Assembly: GCA_023415825.1 (NCBI GenBank)
Contig: JAEZJF010000015.1
Span: forward strand, 1-64,000
DNA: 64,000 nucleotides
Source: Bacillota bacterium
GTDB lineage: Bacteria > Bacillota > Clostridia > DSM-8532
Direction: 5' to 3'
Positions 11,701-20,007 of this stretch are shown one piece after another (within the stretch, counting starts at the first letter, position 1; each line of letters opens with the position of its first letter). Made by a program: the position numbers and the translations under genes. The notes under the pieces are model-generated. The model was not told the DNA's origin. It made no database searches and saw only the letters and a program-made list of their open reading frames with translations.

Positions 11701-14700
11701 TGCACTTTGATATTATCAAGATCCTTTCCTCCAAAGTGGATATGAGTCTTGGCCTACGGGGCCTATCCTTTTCGGCCAATGATGTCAAGATCAAGTATAC
11801 CGATATCCTGGTTCTGGACAGGGCGCGTCTGCAATTTGACTGGTATCCCGATTGGTATTTCCAGGCATCCATAAAGATGAACCTGTTTGGAATCATCAAC
11901 GGGGCGGGATACATTGTGGTTGTAGACAATGCCCAATACAATAAGTTCTTTGAATTTTTTGTGCGAGCAGGCATTATGATACCCTCCTATATCCCTATTT
12001 TGGGTGGTTTTGAGGTGGGAGGCGTCGACCTGGGAATCAATAAGGAAAAAATATGGGGTGTAGCGAGAATAATCGGAATTAAATTCGGTATCGTCTACTA
12101 TTGGGACGGTGATTTTGATTGGGGTACCGGAGCTGGTTCTACTTCGCCCACCTTCCCGGGGTTGCTGGGCTACGAGAGTGTGCCGGTTTACTACGATGAG
12201 GAGACGGGGCAGACCCTTCGGATGGCAGTGGGTACCAATCTGAGCGTACTGGCACTGCCCGAAATCGGAGATAGTACAGATGACATGCCAAGCCTCCTGG
12301 GTGTTGGGGCAACACTTAAATCAGCAGCCGATAAAAAGAACCATGAACTGAACCTGGGTGCCTTTGCACCCAGCGGGGAAGTTTTCACCATCACATATGA
12401 CGCCGCCAGCCTTGCAGATGCTCAAGCCAAGGCAGCTGCAATGACCATAAAGAGCGGGACTACCGATTACGGTATCGTTCAGGGAACCAACGCCAACGTC
12501 ACTTATGATCCGGACAGCGGAAAGGGCACCTTAGCCTTATCAGCCACCGAATCGTCACAGTACAACAGAATATGGCATATCAATACGGTTGTACCGGCCG
12601 ACATCGTGCTCTACGGCGTTTCAGCCATACCTGAAATCACAAGTGTATCCCATACCGTTACCGGCTCCGAGGCTACGGCAACTTGGTCGGGAAGTGGAAC
12701 CGACAAGTTAGATCGCCTGGACTTTTACCTGACTACCGATCCTGGCACCGGAACAGAGATTACCGATATGGGTACTCTTATCGGAAGTCTGAAAAATGCA
12801 GAGATTGCGGCTGCGACAACTGGATCAACCGGAACAAAGACCTTCACCCTACCCGGCACCCTGCAAACAGGTGATTACTATATTAAAGCTATCTATACCA
12901 GGGAAGGCACGGTCAGCGGAAGCAAAACAAGTGCTTTTATGCACCATTTTGAGAATACCAATCAACCTGCGGCTCCTGTTGGCGTTACCGTGACCAACGG
13001 TGGAGACAGCGCGTTTAAAGTCTCTGTTGGAAATAATGCCAACGCCGACTACGACGCCTATGTTCTGAACGTTTATGAGCTTGATCAGAACTCCGGTCAA
13101 TGGGTTTTAAGCGGTGTCAACGGTATTGTATGCCAAAAGAAGGAGCAGACCGATGCAAATGGAAACGGCACCGGCGTGATGCTTCCAGTTACTGATATGT
13201 CCATTGGCGGCTCCTACAGCGGATTCGACAAGGATGGTGCTCCCGCAGATTACGGACTTATCGGTGGAACGCGTTACAAGGTTGGGGTGACAGCTGTCAA
13301 GAACGTCACCGATACATCGGGCAGCCCCCTGTATTCGGTATCAAGCAAGGAGATGATTTCAGCGGAGGTCAATCTGGCTGTTCCCACACCGCCTGTGGTT
13401 ACCCTCAGGAATATTTCTGAACTCACCTCTGTCGCCCGAACTGAATGGGGTATGGGAGGAGAGTCAATCAATCATTACGATACCTCAAGTTCCGATGATG
13501 TGGCTTTCCGGGCCAGTTCAAACGTTCCGGTAACGGGACACTGGGACATTGACGGGGATTATTCAAATAATGCCAATACCGCCGCAAGCGGACGAAGCGG
13601 CAGCTTCACAGGTAGAAACGCCATTGACATAAACCTCATGGATGTACCGGACGGCGATCACACCCTGACGGTTTGGGGTACTGATGCGGAAGGGGACAGC
13701 TTCAGGATTCAAAAGGTGTTTAACATTGACACCCAGCCGCCCAAGCTTTTAATCTCCTCACCGCTAAATGGAGGATATTTCCCTGAGACCGGCGATCTCG
13801 AAATCCGGGGTGTGACTGATAAGGATGCACTTTTTAGCATTTCCATCGACGGCAGCGCGCCAAAGGCAGAGCATCAAAATAAAACCATTGCCGAGCTTAA
13901 AGGGACTATTGATCCTGATGGCGTCTTTAAACTTAATATACGTTTAGATCCCGGAAAATCCTCACACAAGCTCTTGCTCGTGGCAAAGGATGAAGTGGGC
14001 AATTTCATGCGCCATGAGGTTACTGTGAAAAACCAAGGCCTTGCGAATATCGCAAGTCTTGATCTATACATGTCGGACGGCGCAACACCGCCTGTTGGTT
14101 ACTCCAATCAGAATCTCCCTGTTAGCCTGAATGCTCCGACCATAGTCACGTTTTCTCTTGTTGCCAAAACTAGGAACGGCGGGCAAATGCTCATTAATGA
14201 TGATGAAATGGTGGATTGGACAGCTTTAGCCGTGCAGGGTACGGCCTCCATAGATGCGGATGGCGTTCTGACGGTGGGTGCCGACAGTGTAGGCTATGTC
14301 ACCGGTGGACTGAAGGTTGCGAAACGGGGCTCCATGACAGCGTCAGCGACCTTTGGCGCCGAGCGCTATGCAGGAACATTCCAGGTGATATTGGGAAGCA
14401 CCATTGGCGGCACAGTGACGGGAGATGGCTATTACAAGCCAGGCGACACGGTGACCATAACCGCTGTGCCTCTTCCCGGCTATGCTTTCAAAGGCTGGAC
14501 CACGGATGATGTGACCCTTGCCGGAAATACAGCCACCACCACATTTATAATGCCCCTTCATGATGTAACCGTTACCGCAAGCTTTGGCTATTCTTCCGAC
14601 CCGGATGATGGAAAGGATTCATTAAATACTGCTTGGCATTTCTCTAAGGGCAGTATCGCCACCATTCCATTACCCGCCCTACCAGCGGGAGCCAACCCGG

Positions 14701-15380
14701 ATCTCTATGTCCCTTGCTACAAAGGCACTGATGGCAAGGATATCATCGTTCCTTTCTCAGTTGTTGATAAAACCAGGCTTATCTTCATCGCTCCTGCCAA
14801 TGCTCTGTATTTTGTAAAAGAGATCAAAGGCGGCTTCAGCGATATTGAAAGGCACTGGGGTGAGAAGGACATCCTCTTCTCCATGGCCAGAGGCCTCTTT
14901 GTAGGGGACGGTCAAGGAAGGTTCAATCCCAATGGAACCATGAACCGGGCCATGCTCGTTGCTGTCCTGTATCGGCTCATGGGAAGCCCCGATGTATCGG
15001 GAAATTCCTTTAATGATGTTCCCGAGAAGGCCTGGTATGCCGACGCGGTTACCTGGGCTTATCAGAATGGGATTGTGTCGGGATACAACAACGGTAAATT
15101 CGGTCCTTTGGACAACATTACCCGGGAACAGTTGGTTGCGATCCTTCATCGTTTTGTGGGATGGCTCGGTAAGGATGCCACAGCCCAAGGCAGCCTGTCC
15201 GCCTATACAGATAACGGGAAGGTCACTTCTTGGTCAAGGGAGGCCATGGAATGGGGCGTGGGTGCAGAGCTGATCCAAGGTTATAACGGGATACTGGACC
15301 CGGGTGGAAATGCCACAAGGGCTCAATCCTGTGCCATGTTGACGCGGTTAATCAAGTTGATTCTTTTAGGTAAAGTGTAG
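8718..15380 (+). CDS. Giant SLH-anchored surface protein (2220 aa)
   Basis: An exported cell-wall-associated protein. ATG 8718 follows GAGGAG at 8703-8708; upstream in-frame starts lack such a site. The signal peptide is MKKIMTKTLSILLVITLLFT..., ending near LTAGAAEAE, and resembles that of the preceding gene. About 1900 residues of beta-rich and Ig-like sequence follow. Next comes one InlB-type repeat at about 1896-1955 (GGTVTGDGYYKPGDTVTI, then GYAFKGWT), and then three S-layer-homology domains at about 2037-2220 (FSDIERHWGEKDI; FNDVPEKAWYADAV; a third, more diverged copy at YTDNGKVTSWSREA). SLH domains bind secondary cell-wall polymer non-covalently, so this protein probably sits on the wall. 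No catalytic domain was recognised. Confidence 0.85.
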   Translation: MKKIMTKTLSILLVITLLFTLMPLSVLTAGAAEAETLSLKNAYIEAVVSKENGGFLIRTAEGNKLAKDDNNKNLLYHNGQYDTSFTSFKVDYGSGVVQDYIFGGNYGFMGLSSSEVTVTQDTTGITAVWSIDDLTFTQRVELSAMNANEHGMASIGYTVKNNGSKPIVSVKVRVLLDSCLGNRDFGYYQIPTDGTGTLETVQKEKVFDYGPTDFVPATLYAIDDAMVPTTTAYSVNATAPYRIAFGHWNNLASTVFDFAPDTSLEFTNPYNDTYLTADSAYALFYNMEGIGAGGQKNISTYYGVYSNASSSAGDDVTVNITAPTSLTLSNDKKSYLKSDLALGGANIGVEAKINNFIKEVAANYPEVTVAIYTPNGITPLNEGGGDLGRPYTPTDPYRIILSNLESGQTRATTFQLKADVGSSASYRKIEIRAFDTSSQTLLTEQNLLGSTSFYVLCPSGDGDLPKITFSGGDPDILYYEGTRHFFVTGQNFSMLENKAQYTLYIESLTNPNYKYLIEPQYITFPEKPEGNILDVIITQALPVGDYQLVFYWEDSAVAGGIVAAADKVMTAPALKVTMSDDPAYKNDTYGVMIVYQKPGTRNLTSAYEIKSLRNEAEFQSFQANVSNYEEILIILRGAFEVDTKLAGNPVSWTATVGKASLVNGRVNQNTIVTLNNCMDFENGTLTLHYEGNNPDSGNVLVDFDGDLYTSDARTSIWKGKAALTAIKKGIDYSLVPYNKDGTIQPGFVDKAITVLWPSALGMAQTLGGLVFNMSYGKLGIMHDRTDPYNPVELGRVLSFSANMDLSFLVPAGAKADGANTGWNRIKEAFSLDSGYLGLRTRYDRFVQEPSDEDQQNMKDAAGQASVMVDNILFGCGKGYVGFRCDVKVKIPAYTQSMPTMACNLKINTIGDWSFGVRGNCKFTTMEVEVEIDIKSNNNIPVPNKLYFYINGFEPGINVDGAGVLWITGGGGGIDNLYDTIFAGDKLPPLKILLSVHFDIIKILSSKVDMSLGLRGLSFSANDVKIKYTDILVLDRARLQFDWYPDWYFQASIKMNLFGIINGAGYIVVVDNAQYNKFFEFFVRAGIMIPSYIPILGGFEVGGVDLGINKEKIWGVARIIGIKFGIVYYWDGDFDWGTGAGSTSPTFPGLLGYESVPVYYDEETGQTLRMAVGTNLSVLALPEIGDSTDDMPSLLGVGATLKSAADKKNHELNLGAFAPSGEVFTITYDAASLADAQAKAAAMTIKSGTTDYGIVQGTNANVTYDPDSGKGTLALSATESSQYNRIWHINTVVPADIVLYGVSAIPEITSVSHTVTGSEATATWSGSGTDKLDRLDFYLTTDPGTGTEITDMGTLIGSLKNAEIAAATTGSTGTKTFTLPGTLQTGDYYIKAIYTREGTVSGSKTSAFMHHFENTNQPAAPVGVTVTNGGDSAFKVSVGNNANADYDAYVLNVYELDQNSGQWVLSGVNGIVCQKKEQTDANGNGTGVMLPVTDMSIGGSYSGFDKDGAPADYGLIGGTRYKVGVTAVKNVTDTSGSPLYSVSSKEMISAEVNLAVPTPPVVTLRNISELTSVARTEWGMGGESINHYDTSSSDDVAFRASSNVPVTGHWDIDGDYSNNANTAASGRSGSFTGRNAIDINLMDVPDGDHTLTVWGTDAEGDSFRIQKVFNIDTQPPKLLISSPLNGGYFPETGDLEIRGVTDKDALFSISIDGSAPKAEHQNKTIAELKGTIDPDGVFKLNIRLDPGKSSHKLLLVAKDEVGNFMRHEVTVKNQGLANIASLDLYMSDGATPPVGYSNQNLPVSLNAPTIVTFSLVAKTRNGGQMLINDDEMVDWTALAVQGTASIDADGVLTVGADSVGYVTGGLKVAKRGSMTASATFGAERYAGTFQVILGSTIGGTVTGDGYYKPGDTVTITAVPLPGYAFKGWTTDDVTLAGNTATTTFIMPLHDVTVTASFGYSSDPDDGKDSLNTAWHFSKGSIATIPLPALPAGANPDLYVPCYKGTDGKDIIVPFSVVDKTRLIFIAPANALYFVKEIKGGFSDIERHWGEKDILFSMARGLFVGDGQGRFNPNGTMNRAMLVAVLYRLMGSPDVSGNSFNDVPEKAWYADAVTWAYQNGIVSGYNNGKFGPLDNITREQLVAILHRFVGWLGKDATAQGSLSAYTDNGKVTSWSREAMEWGVGAELIQGYNGILDPGGNATRAQSCAMLTRLIKLILLGKV

Positions 15381-15413
15381 AAGGCTAAACAAAGTGCTCT
15401 TGGAGGGAAAGGC

Positions 15414-16340
15414 TTGAAAAAAATTACTTTATTTGTTATTTTAATTTTAGTAATACTTTCAATTTTCAGCCAGGCTGCCGCAGCCTCTGAGCAGACCCCT
15501 GTCCGGATTGCCATTATCGACACCGGTATCCGGGAGAATCATGCCATGCTTGAGAATGCTAACATCGAAGAAGGGATGAATTACGCCTTTAAGGGAAAGA
15601 CAACCAATGATCTTATCGGTCACGGCACCCGTATTGCAGGCCTGATTCTTGGAAGCAGCGATGGCACACTGAAAGGAACAGCCCCTGATGCCGTCCTTGT
15701 CCCGTTGGTCTATTACAGTAAATACCCGTCCGGTGTACCCCAAAACGGGGGGATTGAAGCCATCTGTCAGGCCGTTTACGACGCTGTAGATGTCTATAAT
15801 TGCCGGATTATCAATATCAGCTCCGGTATAACCAAACCGGACGAAAGGCTTTACAAAGCCATATGCTATGCCGAGGAGAAGGACGTCATTGTCGTATCGG
15901 CGGTGGGTAACGAAAATCTCACACATCCGGACCGTAGCTATTACCCTGCTGCTTATGAGACCGTCATAGGGGTTGGTGCTGCCAACACTTCCCTTAAGGA
16001 AGCTGCTGATTTTTCACAGTGCAGCCAAGGTGTGATGCTCATAGCCCCCGGCCAGGATTTAAATGTCCTTTCCATCCGGGGTGGCGGGGATTTTGAGCTT
16101 GCTAGCGGTACTTCATATGCCGCCGCACAGGTAACCGGTGTGGTGGCGCGGCTGATGGTGCGTTATCCTGATCTAAAGCCATCTGATTTCAGACAGATTC
16201 TCCGCAATTCCTGTCAGGATCTTGAGGCACCCGGCTATGACAGTGCTACGGGCTGGGGATTATTAGATCCGGAGGCGGCCTTGAAGGCGGCTGAAACGAT
16301 ATGGAAGCCGAATAAAGAAATACGACAGGAATCCAATTGA
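15414..16340 (+). CDS. Secreted subtilisin-like serine protease (S8)
   Basis: A serine protease of the subtilase family, 308 residues. TTG 15414 follows GGAGG at 15402-15406. The signal peptide ends near QAAAA. The catalytic triad is D36 (IAIIDTGI), H70 (GHGTRIAG) and S234 (SGTSYAAAQ), with N166 (VGNEN) as the oxyanion residue. The catalytic core begins only about ten residues after the predicted signal cleavage, so there is no room for the usual I9 propeptide of about 70 residues. It follows the SLH giant by 33 bases and is probably in the same transcript. Maturation or turnover of the neighbouring giant surface proteins is a plausible role, but this is inference. Confidence 0.88.
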   Translation: MKKITLFVILILVILSIFSQAAAASEQTPVRIAIIDTGIRENHAMLENANIEEGMNYAFKGKTTNDLIGHGTRIAGLILGSSDGTLKGTAPDAVLVPLVYYSKYPSGVPQNGGIEAICQAVYDAVDVYNCRIINISSGITKPDERLYKAICYAEEKDVIVVSAVGNENLTHPDRSYYPAAYETVIGVGAANTSLKEAADFSQCSQGVMLIAPGQDLNVLSIRGGGDFELASGTSYAAAQVTGVVARLMVRYPDLKPSDFRQILRNSCQDLEAPGYDSATGWGLLDPEAALKAAETIWKPNKEIRQESN

Positions 16341-16448
16341 GTGGCAGGCAGACTGAGTAATCATTGTACTGTAGAAGCCTAACTTTTTATATGAACATGA
16401 GAGCCAATAAACTTAAAAGGACATAGCTAAAGTATAGGAGAAAGCCGT

Positions 16449-16511
16449 ATGCGGTATTATCACATGTGCGATGTGAATGAAGGGGTGTTAAGGAGGTATT
16501 TTAGATGTTAA
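16449..16511 (+). CDS. Possible 20-residue leader peptide overlapping the toxin start
   Basis: A short frame with a good ribosome site (AGGAGA at 16435-16440) starts at ATG 16449 and ends at TAA 16509-16511, which overlaps the ATG of the next gene at 16505. It reads MRYYHMCDVN... and contains the AGGAGG that serves as ribosome site for the downstream gene. Such an arrangement could couple or modulate translation of the toxin gene, but the frame is short enough to be chance. Confidence 0.25.
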   Translation: MRYYHMCDVNEGVLRRYFRC

Positions 16512-18817
16512 AGAAATATGTGTCATTTTTTATGGTCTTGGTATTTTTATTAACAAATATCCCGTTAAATTTCGGCACAATGACGTATAGTAGCGCTTCA
16601 ATAAATTCAGACGTAGAACATACACCTAATTCTTCTCATGCTTTACCAACTCCTGATTCTACATCAACACCCAATACAAATAATATAACTGTGAATGAAT
16701 CGCTACCATCACCAACACCAACACCAGCAAATTATACAAAAACCTCAGATAGCTTACACTTATTAAATGACACGGAAGGAACTTCTATTACTACTGAAGA
16801 TAATATTGTATTTTTAAGTGATCTAAATTGGTATCGCGCTTCTTGCGGCTGGAGAACAATACAAAGAGATAAAAGCGTTGAAAATAACATAATAACGCTG
16901 AATGGAATAACATATTCAAAAGGAATTGGCACACATGCTTATTCTGAAATAATATATTTTTTAGGAAGCAATTGCACAACTTTTGTTTCCGATATAGGCA
17001 TAGATGATGAATGTGATAACTACGGAGGATCTGTAGCATTTCAAGTTTGGGCTGATGGAACATTACTTTATGATAGTGGTATTATGTATAATACGACGCC
17101 TACCAAAGCAATCAGTGTAAATGTATCAGGAGTAAATGAGTTAAAACTAATAGTAACCAATGCAGACGGTAAAAACTATTGTGATCATGCTGATTGGGCA
17201 GGTGCCAGGTTAGAATATTTGCATTTACCATTATCAAATGAGGTATTTTTAAGCGATTTAGACTATTTGTCAGCTTCTTGCGGTTGGGGATCAGTAAGTA
17301 AAGATAAAAGTGTTGGAAATAACATAATAACACTTAACGGAATGACATATCCAAAAGGAATTGGCACACACGCAGAGTCTGAAATTATTTATAACCTTGG
17401 TGGCAATTATTCAGCATTTTTATCTGACATAGGTGTAGATGATGAATGTACAAATTATGGTTCTGTGGTTTTCCAAGTTTGGGCTGATGGAACATTGCTT
17501 TATGATAGTGGGGTAATGTATAATTCAACTCCCACTAAAACTGTAAATGTAGATGTATCTGGTAAAAATGAATTGAAATTAATAGTCACTAACGCAAATG
17601 GGAGCATCAATTCTGATCATGCAGACTGGGCAGGGGCCGAACTTATTCCTTCATTAGTAGATACTTGGTATAAATTCACTTTAAACGATCAAGTGATTTA
17701 TGTTAATGAGCCTAAGTCGGGTGATTCAAGTATTGAAGCCAGGGTTTGCAGTATAGGAAGTTTAAACGCTTTTACATATAGCTACGATGGAACTGCATGG
17801 ATGAATACAAATATAATAGCAGGCATACCGGGTGATGGTGGTATTATTGTATCAGGTACAAATGGTCTGGCAAATCATTCAAAAGAGGATTCTATAAGAA
17901 ATATCGGAATCTCCTCAGTATCGATAACAAGAATAATCGATGCAACAAGCAAAGTAACGGAATTCTTAAGTCATTTTGCTTTTTTAACTGAAGCCAAAAC
18001 CGAAGAAGATTGGAAAATGATTAATCTTGGAGCAAACGCTGCATTAATTGACTCAGTTTATTCGAGAAATGCTGTACTACTCAATAACCGAGTTATGAAA
18101 GCACTACTTTTCTTTGTAAATGGAGAATCAGAGCAACATGCGAATAGCAATTATTTCTATATTTCTGCAAAGACTAATATTGAATATGCTATTATGATAG
18201 CAGCTAGGATTGTAGAAAAAGGGTCTGAGGCAGCTGCGGCGGCTGCTCTTGTAAACGCAGGAGTTTCTTTTTCAGGTGGGATTTATACATTTGTCTATAG
18301 CGGGGGAATTGGCGGTCCTATAACATTTGCTCTTGGAGCGGAGGCTACATCATCATTAGCCCTGGCCGGAGTATGTACAATTGCAGGTGTTGCAGTTGGA
18401 GTAGTTGCTGAAAATGCTGAAGCCGCTTTTAAAAACGATATAAGTAATCCATCACTTAATAAGGCTGTGGCAGAGGCTATCGAAAGTGCAAATGCTTTAG
18501 CAAAACAATACGGAGGAAGAAATATCGTAGGAACAACATTTAATGAAATTAAACCTACACAAGAGTTCGTGAACTGGGAAAAAGTCGAACAATACGTGCA
18601 GAGGCTTAATGCGGGAGAACAACTTCCTGCTATTGATGTGTATCAAGTCGCCGGGAAAGAAGGATGGTTCATTGAAGAAGGGCATCACCGTCTTATAGCA
18701 AGTAAAATCACTGGGAAGCCAGTATCAATAAACTATAAAACAACATCTGGACCGGCAGGAATGAGCGATTGGACTGAGGTTATGTGGAAAGAATATACTG
18801 GAGAAGGAGATTGGTGA
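16505..18817 (+). CDS. Secreted NPCBM-domain polymorphic toxin with ParB-like C-terminal domain
   Basis: A 770-residue exported protein preceded by AAGGAGG. A signal peptide (residues 1 to about 28) is followed by a Ser/Thr/Pro linker with PTPTP near 70-75. Two tandem NPCBM-type carbohydrate-binding modules lie at about 99-237 and 246-382; both contain FLSDL, a short ASCGWG/ASCGWR motif, KGIGTHA and DHADWAGA. A middle region ends in a Gly/Ala-rich hydrophobic stretch at about 575-640. The last 95 residues fit the ParB/sulfiredoxin-like fold: a VEQYVQRLNAGEQLPAIDVYQV segment in two parts and the diagnostic EGHHRLIA at about 724. ParB-like domains are known C-terminal effectors of polymorphic toxins. 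The gene is far more AT-rich than its neighbours, which suggests transfer. A wall-binding toxin is the favoured reading; toxicity is untested. Confidence 0.7.
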   Translation: MLKKYVSFFMVLVFLLTNIPLNFGTMTYSSASINSDVEHTPNSSHALPTPDSTSTPNTNNITVNESLPSPTPTPANYTKTSDSLHLLNDTEGTSITTEDNIVFLSDLNWYRASCGWRTIQRDKSVENNIITLNGITYSKGIGTHAYSEIIYFLGSNCTTFVSDIGIDDECDNYGGSVAFQVWADGTLLYDSGIMYNTTPTKAISVNVSGVNELKLIVTNADGKNYCDHADWAGARLEYLHLPLSNEVFLSDLDYLSASCGWGSVSKDKSVGNNIITLNGMTYPKGIGTHAESEIIYNLGGNYSAFLSDIGVDDECTNYGSVVFQVWADGTLLYDSGVMYNSTPTKTVNVDVSGKNELKLIVTNANGSINSDHADWAGAELIPSLVDTWYKFTLNDQVIYVNEPKSGDSSIEARVCSIGSLNAFTYSYDGTAWMNTNIIAGIPGDGGIIVSGTNGLANHSKEDSIRNIGISSVSITRIIDATSKVTEFLSHFAFLTEAKTEEDWKMINLGANAALIDSVYSRNAVLLNNRVMKALLFFVNGESEQHANSNYFYISAKTNIEYAIMIAARIVEKGSEAAAAAALVNAGVSFSGGIYTFVYSGGIGGPITFALGAEATSSLALAGVCTIAGVAVGVVAENAEAAFKNDISNPSLNKAVAEAIESANALAKQYGGRNIVGTTFNEIKPTQEFVNWEKVEQYVQRLNAGEQLPAIDVYQVAGKEGWFIEEGHHRLIASKITGKPVSINYKTTSGPAGMSDWTEVMWKEYTGEGDW

Positions 18818-19390
18818 ATGGGACGTGAAGCATATAGAATGGGAGTTAAGTTTGTGAATACGGAGATTTCAAAAAATGAAATAATAGAGGAATTATTAGA
18901 GTTAGGTGCTATAGATACTCAAAAAGGACAATACGGACAGATAGATATGGAAATTCCATTTGCGGAAGGCTATTTAGAAATGCTTATATATAATCAGCGC
19001 GAGTACAGAAAGCTAATGGATGAAGCTTTGTATTCAAGTGAGAATTTAAAGCATTTAAAAAGTGATGAAACGCCTAATAACACACTTATGGAAATGAGGT
19101 TCGCAAAATTAAATTCAGTCGATTTAGTTGATAGAATTATGGAAGTTATGACTACGTTGCATCAGAAGGGTATCATTGAAAAGGTGGGAGACATAGAGAC
19201 AAGGCAAACAATTAATTTTGATGAATATTCTGATTTTAAAGATCGTGTAAAAAAGGCAAAGGAAGAGTACGAAAGCTGGCATCATAGTTTGCCTTATCCA
19301 ATAAGGTGCAGCGAAGTATATGATACATATCATAAACTTTACCCTGAAGAGTATAGAATTGGGAGTTCAAATGATTTAAAGTCAATGTAA
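18818..19390 (+). CDS. Candidate immunity protein for the adjacent ParB-like toxin
   Basis: This 190-residue protein has no signal peptide or membrane segment, so it should be cytoplasmic. Its ATG directly follows the toxin stop codon with no intervening base, and its ribosome site (GGAGAAGGAG, 18801-18810) lies inside the toxin gene, so translation is coupled. It is charged and mainly helical in appearance and matches no family I recognise. Size, AT-rich composition and position immediately after a gene with an effector-type C-terminal domain are what one expects of an immunity gene. The first residues MGREAYRMGV could be skipped by starting at the next methionine. The role is inferred from context only. 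Confidence 0.55.
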   Translation: MGREAYRMGVKFVNTEISKNEIIEELLELGAIDTQKGQYGQIDMEIPFAEGYLEMLIYNQREYRKLMDEALYSSENLKHLKSDETPNNTLMEMRFAKLNSVDLVDRIMEVMTTLHQKGIIEKVGDIETRQTINFDEYSDFKDRVKKAKEEYESWHHSLPYPIRCSEVYDTYHKLYPEEYRIGSSNDLKSM

Positions 19391-19400
19391 TTAAGGCTAT

Positions 19401-19436
19401 CCCTACTGTATCAATACAGCTTAGGGGGTTTCTTTA
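19401..19436 (+). terminator. Rho-independent terminator after the toxin/immunity pair
   Basis: CCCTA-CTGTA, a TCAA loop and TACAG-CT-TAGGG form a hairpin with a two-base bulge, followed by GTTTCTTT. It lies 10 bases after the immunity stop codon and closes this two-gene unit. Confidence 0.65.
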
Positions 19437-19493
19437 TGCAGCAGCTTTATAAAGCGGTGTACCCTTATCAATACACACTTAAAAAGGGATTTA

Positions 19494-19683
19494 AACAATG
19501 TATATGCTGTTGATGAGAATGGCAATATTGTGTAGATTTGAAAGACATCGTAAGTAAGAACGGACTATATACAATAATTAGGCTTGATGAAGCAAATAAA
19601 TTAGTTGCAGTTGAATTTACTGGTATGCTGTGAAGTGATGATTGTGGCGGCGAGAAAAGTCTTATGCTAATCGATGCCGTAGC
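19494..19683 (+). pseudogene. Decayed gene remnant
   Basis: Fragments of an old coding sequence can be read across frame changes. NNVYAVDENGNIV starts at 19494 and stops at TAG 19533. A one-base shift then gives VDLKDIVSKNGLYTII... up to TGA 19631, and a further frame gives DDCGGEKSLMLIDAVAD. The pieces join into plausible protein sequence (…DENGNIV…DLKDIVSKNGLYT…), so this is a gene broken by frameshifts and stops. Its family is not recognised. It lies in the AT-rich stretch after the toxin unit. Confidence 0.5.
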
Positions 19684-20007
19684 AGACTGAGTAAACAACT
19701 TTCATGGCACAGCCTCCTTTAAAATTAGTGTCGAGGAGGAAGACATTGACTGAATCATCACACGTTAAGCGATAAGCTAACGCGATGATTAGCTTGTGGC
19801 TTTATAGAGCCAATTATTTGTGCTTGAAAGATGATTCTTACACTAGTTAAATACTGATTTAAGCTGAGAAGGTAGTCTACGACTCACCTCACCGTGCTTT
19901 GTAATGTATCTTCTCATCAACTTATTAATACCAAAGTGGTGAAAACCGTACACCATTTTTTTCATTACTATTTGTGTCGTAGTGATAGCTGTGAAATGGA
20001 GGTTAAA
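19684..20007. other. Intergenic stretch with overlapping inverted repeats
   Basis: About 320 bases without an intact gene. AATCATC-ACA-CGTTA (19753-19767) is mirrored by TAACG-C-GATGATT (19778-19790). An alternative pairing, AAGCTAA (19774-19780) with TTAGCTT (19789-19795), uses the same bases, so the two stems exclude each other. There is no clear U-tract. An in-frame extension of the SDR frame back to 19894 lacks a ribosome site and family similarity and is not counted as coding. The stretch may mark the end of the transferred island. Confidence 0.4.

Noticed and set aside
11139..11705. Minus-strand frame of 188 codons inside the SLH giant
   Set aside because: It is a shadow of the plus-strand gene, with no start signal and low-complexity composition.
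16430..16504. Stretch GAGAAAGCCGTATGCGG that recalls group II intron ends
   Set aside because: The following bases do not continue the conserved intron domain, and no reverse transcriptase or domain V hairpin is present.
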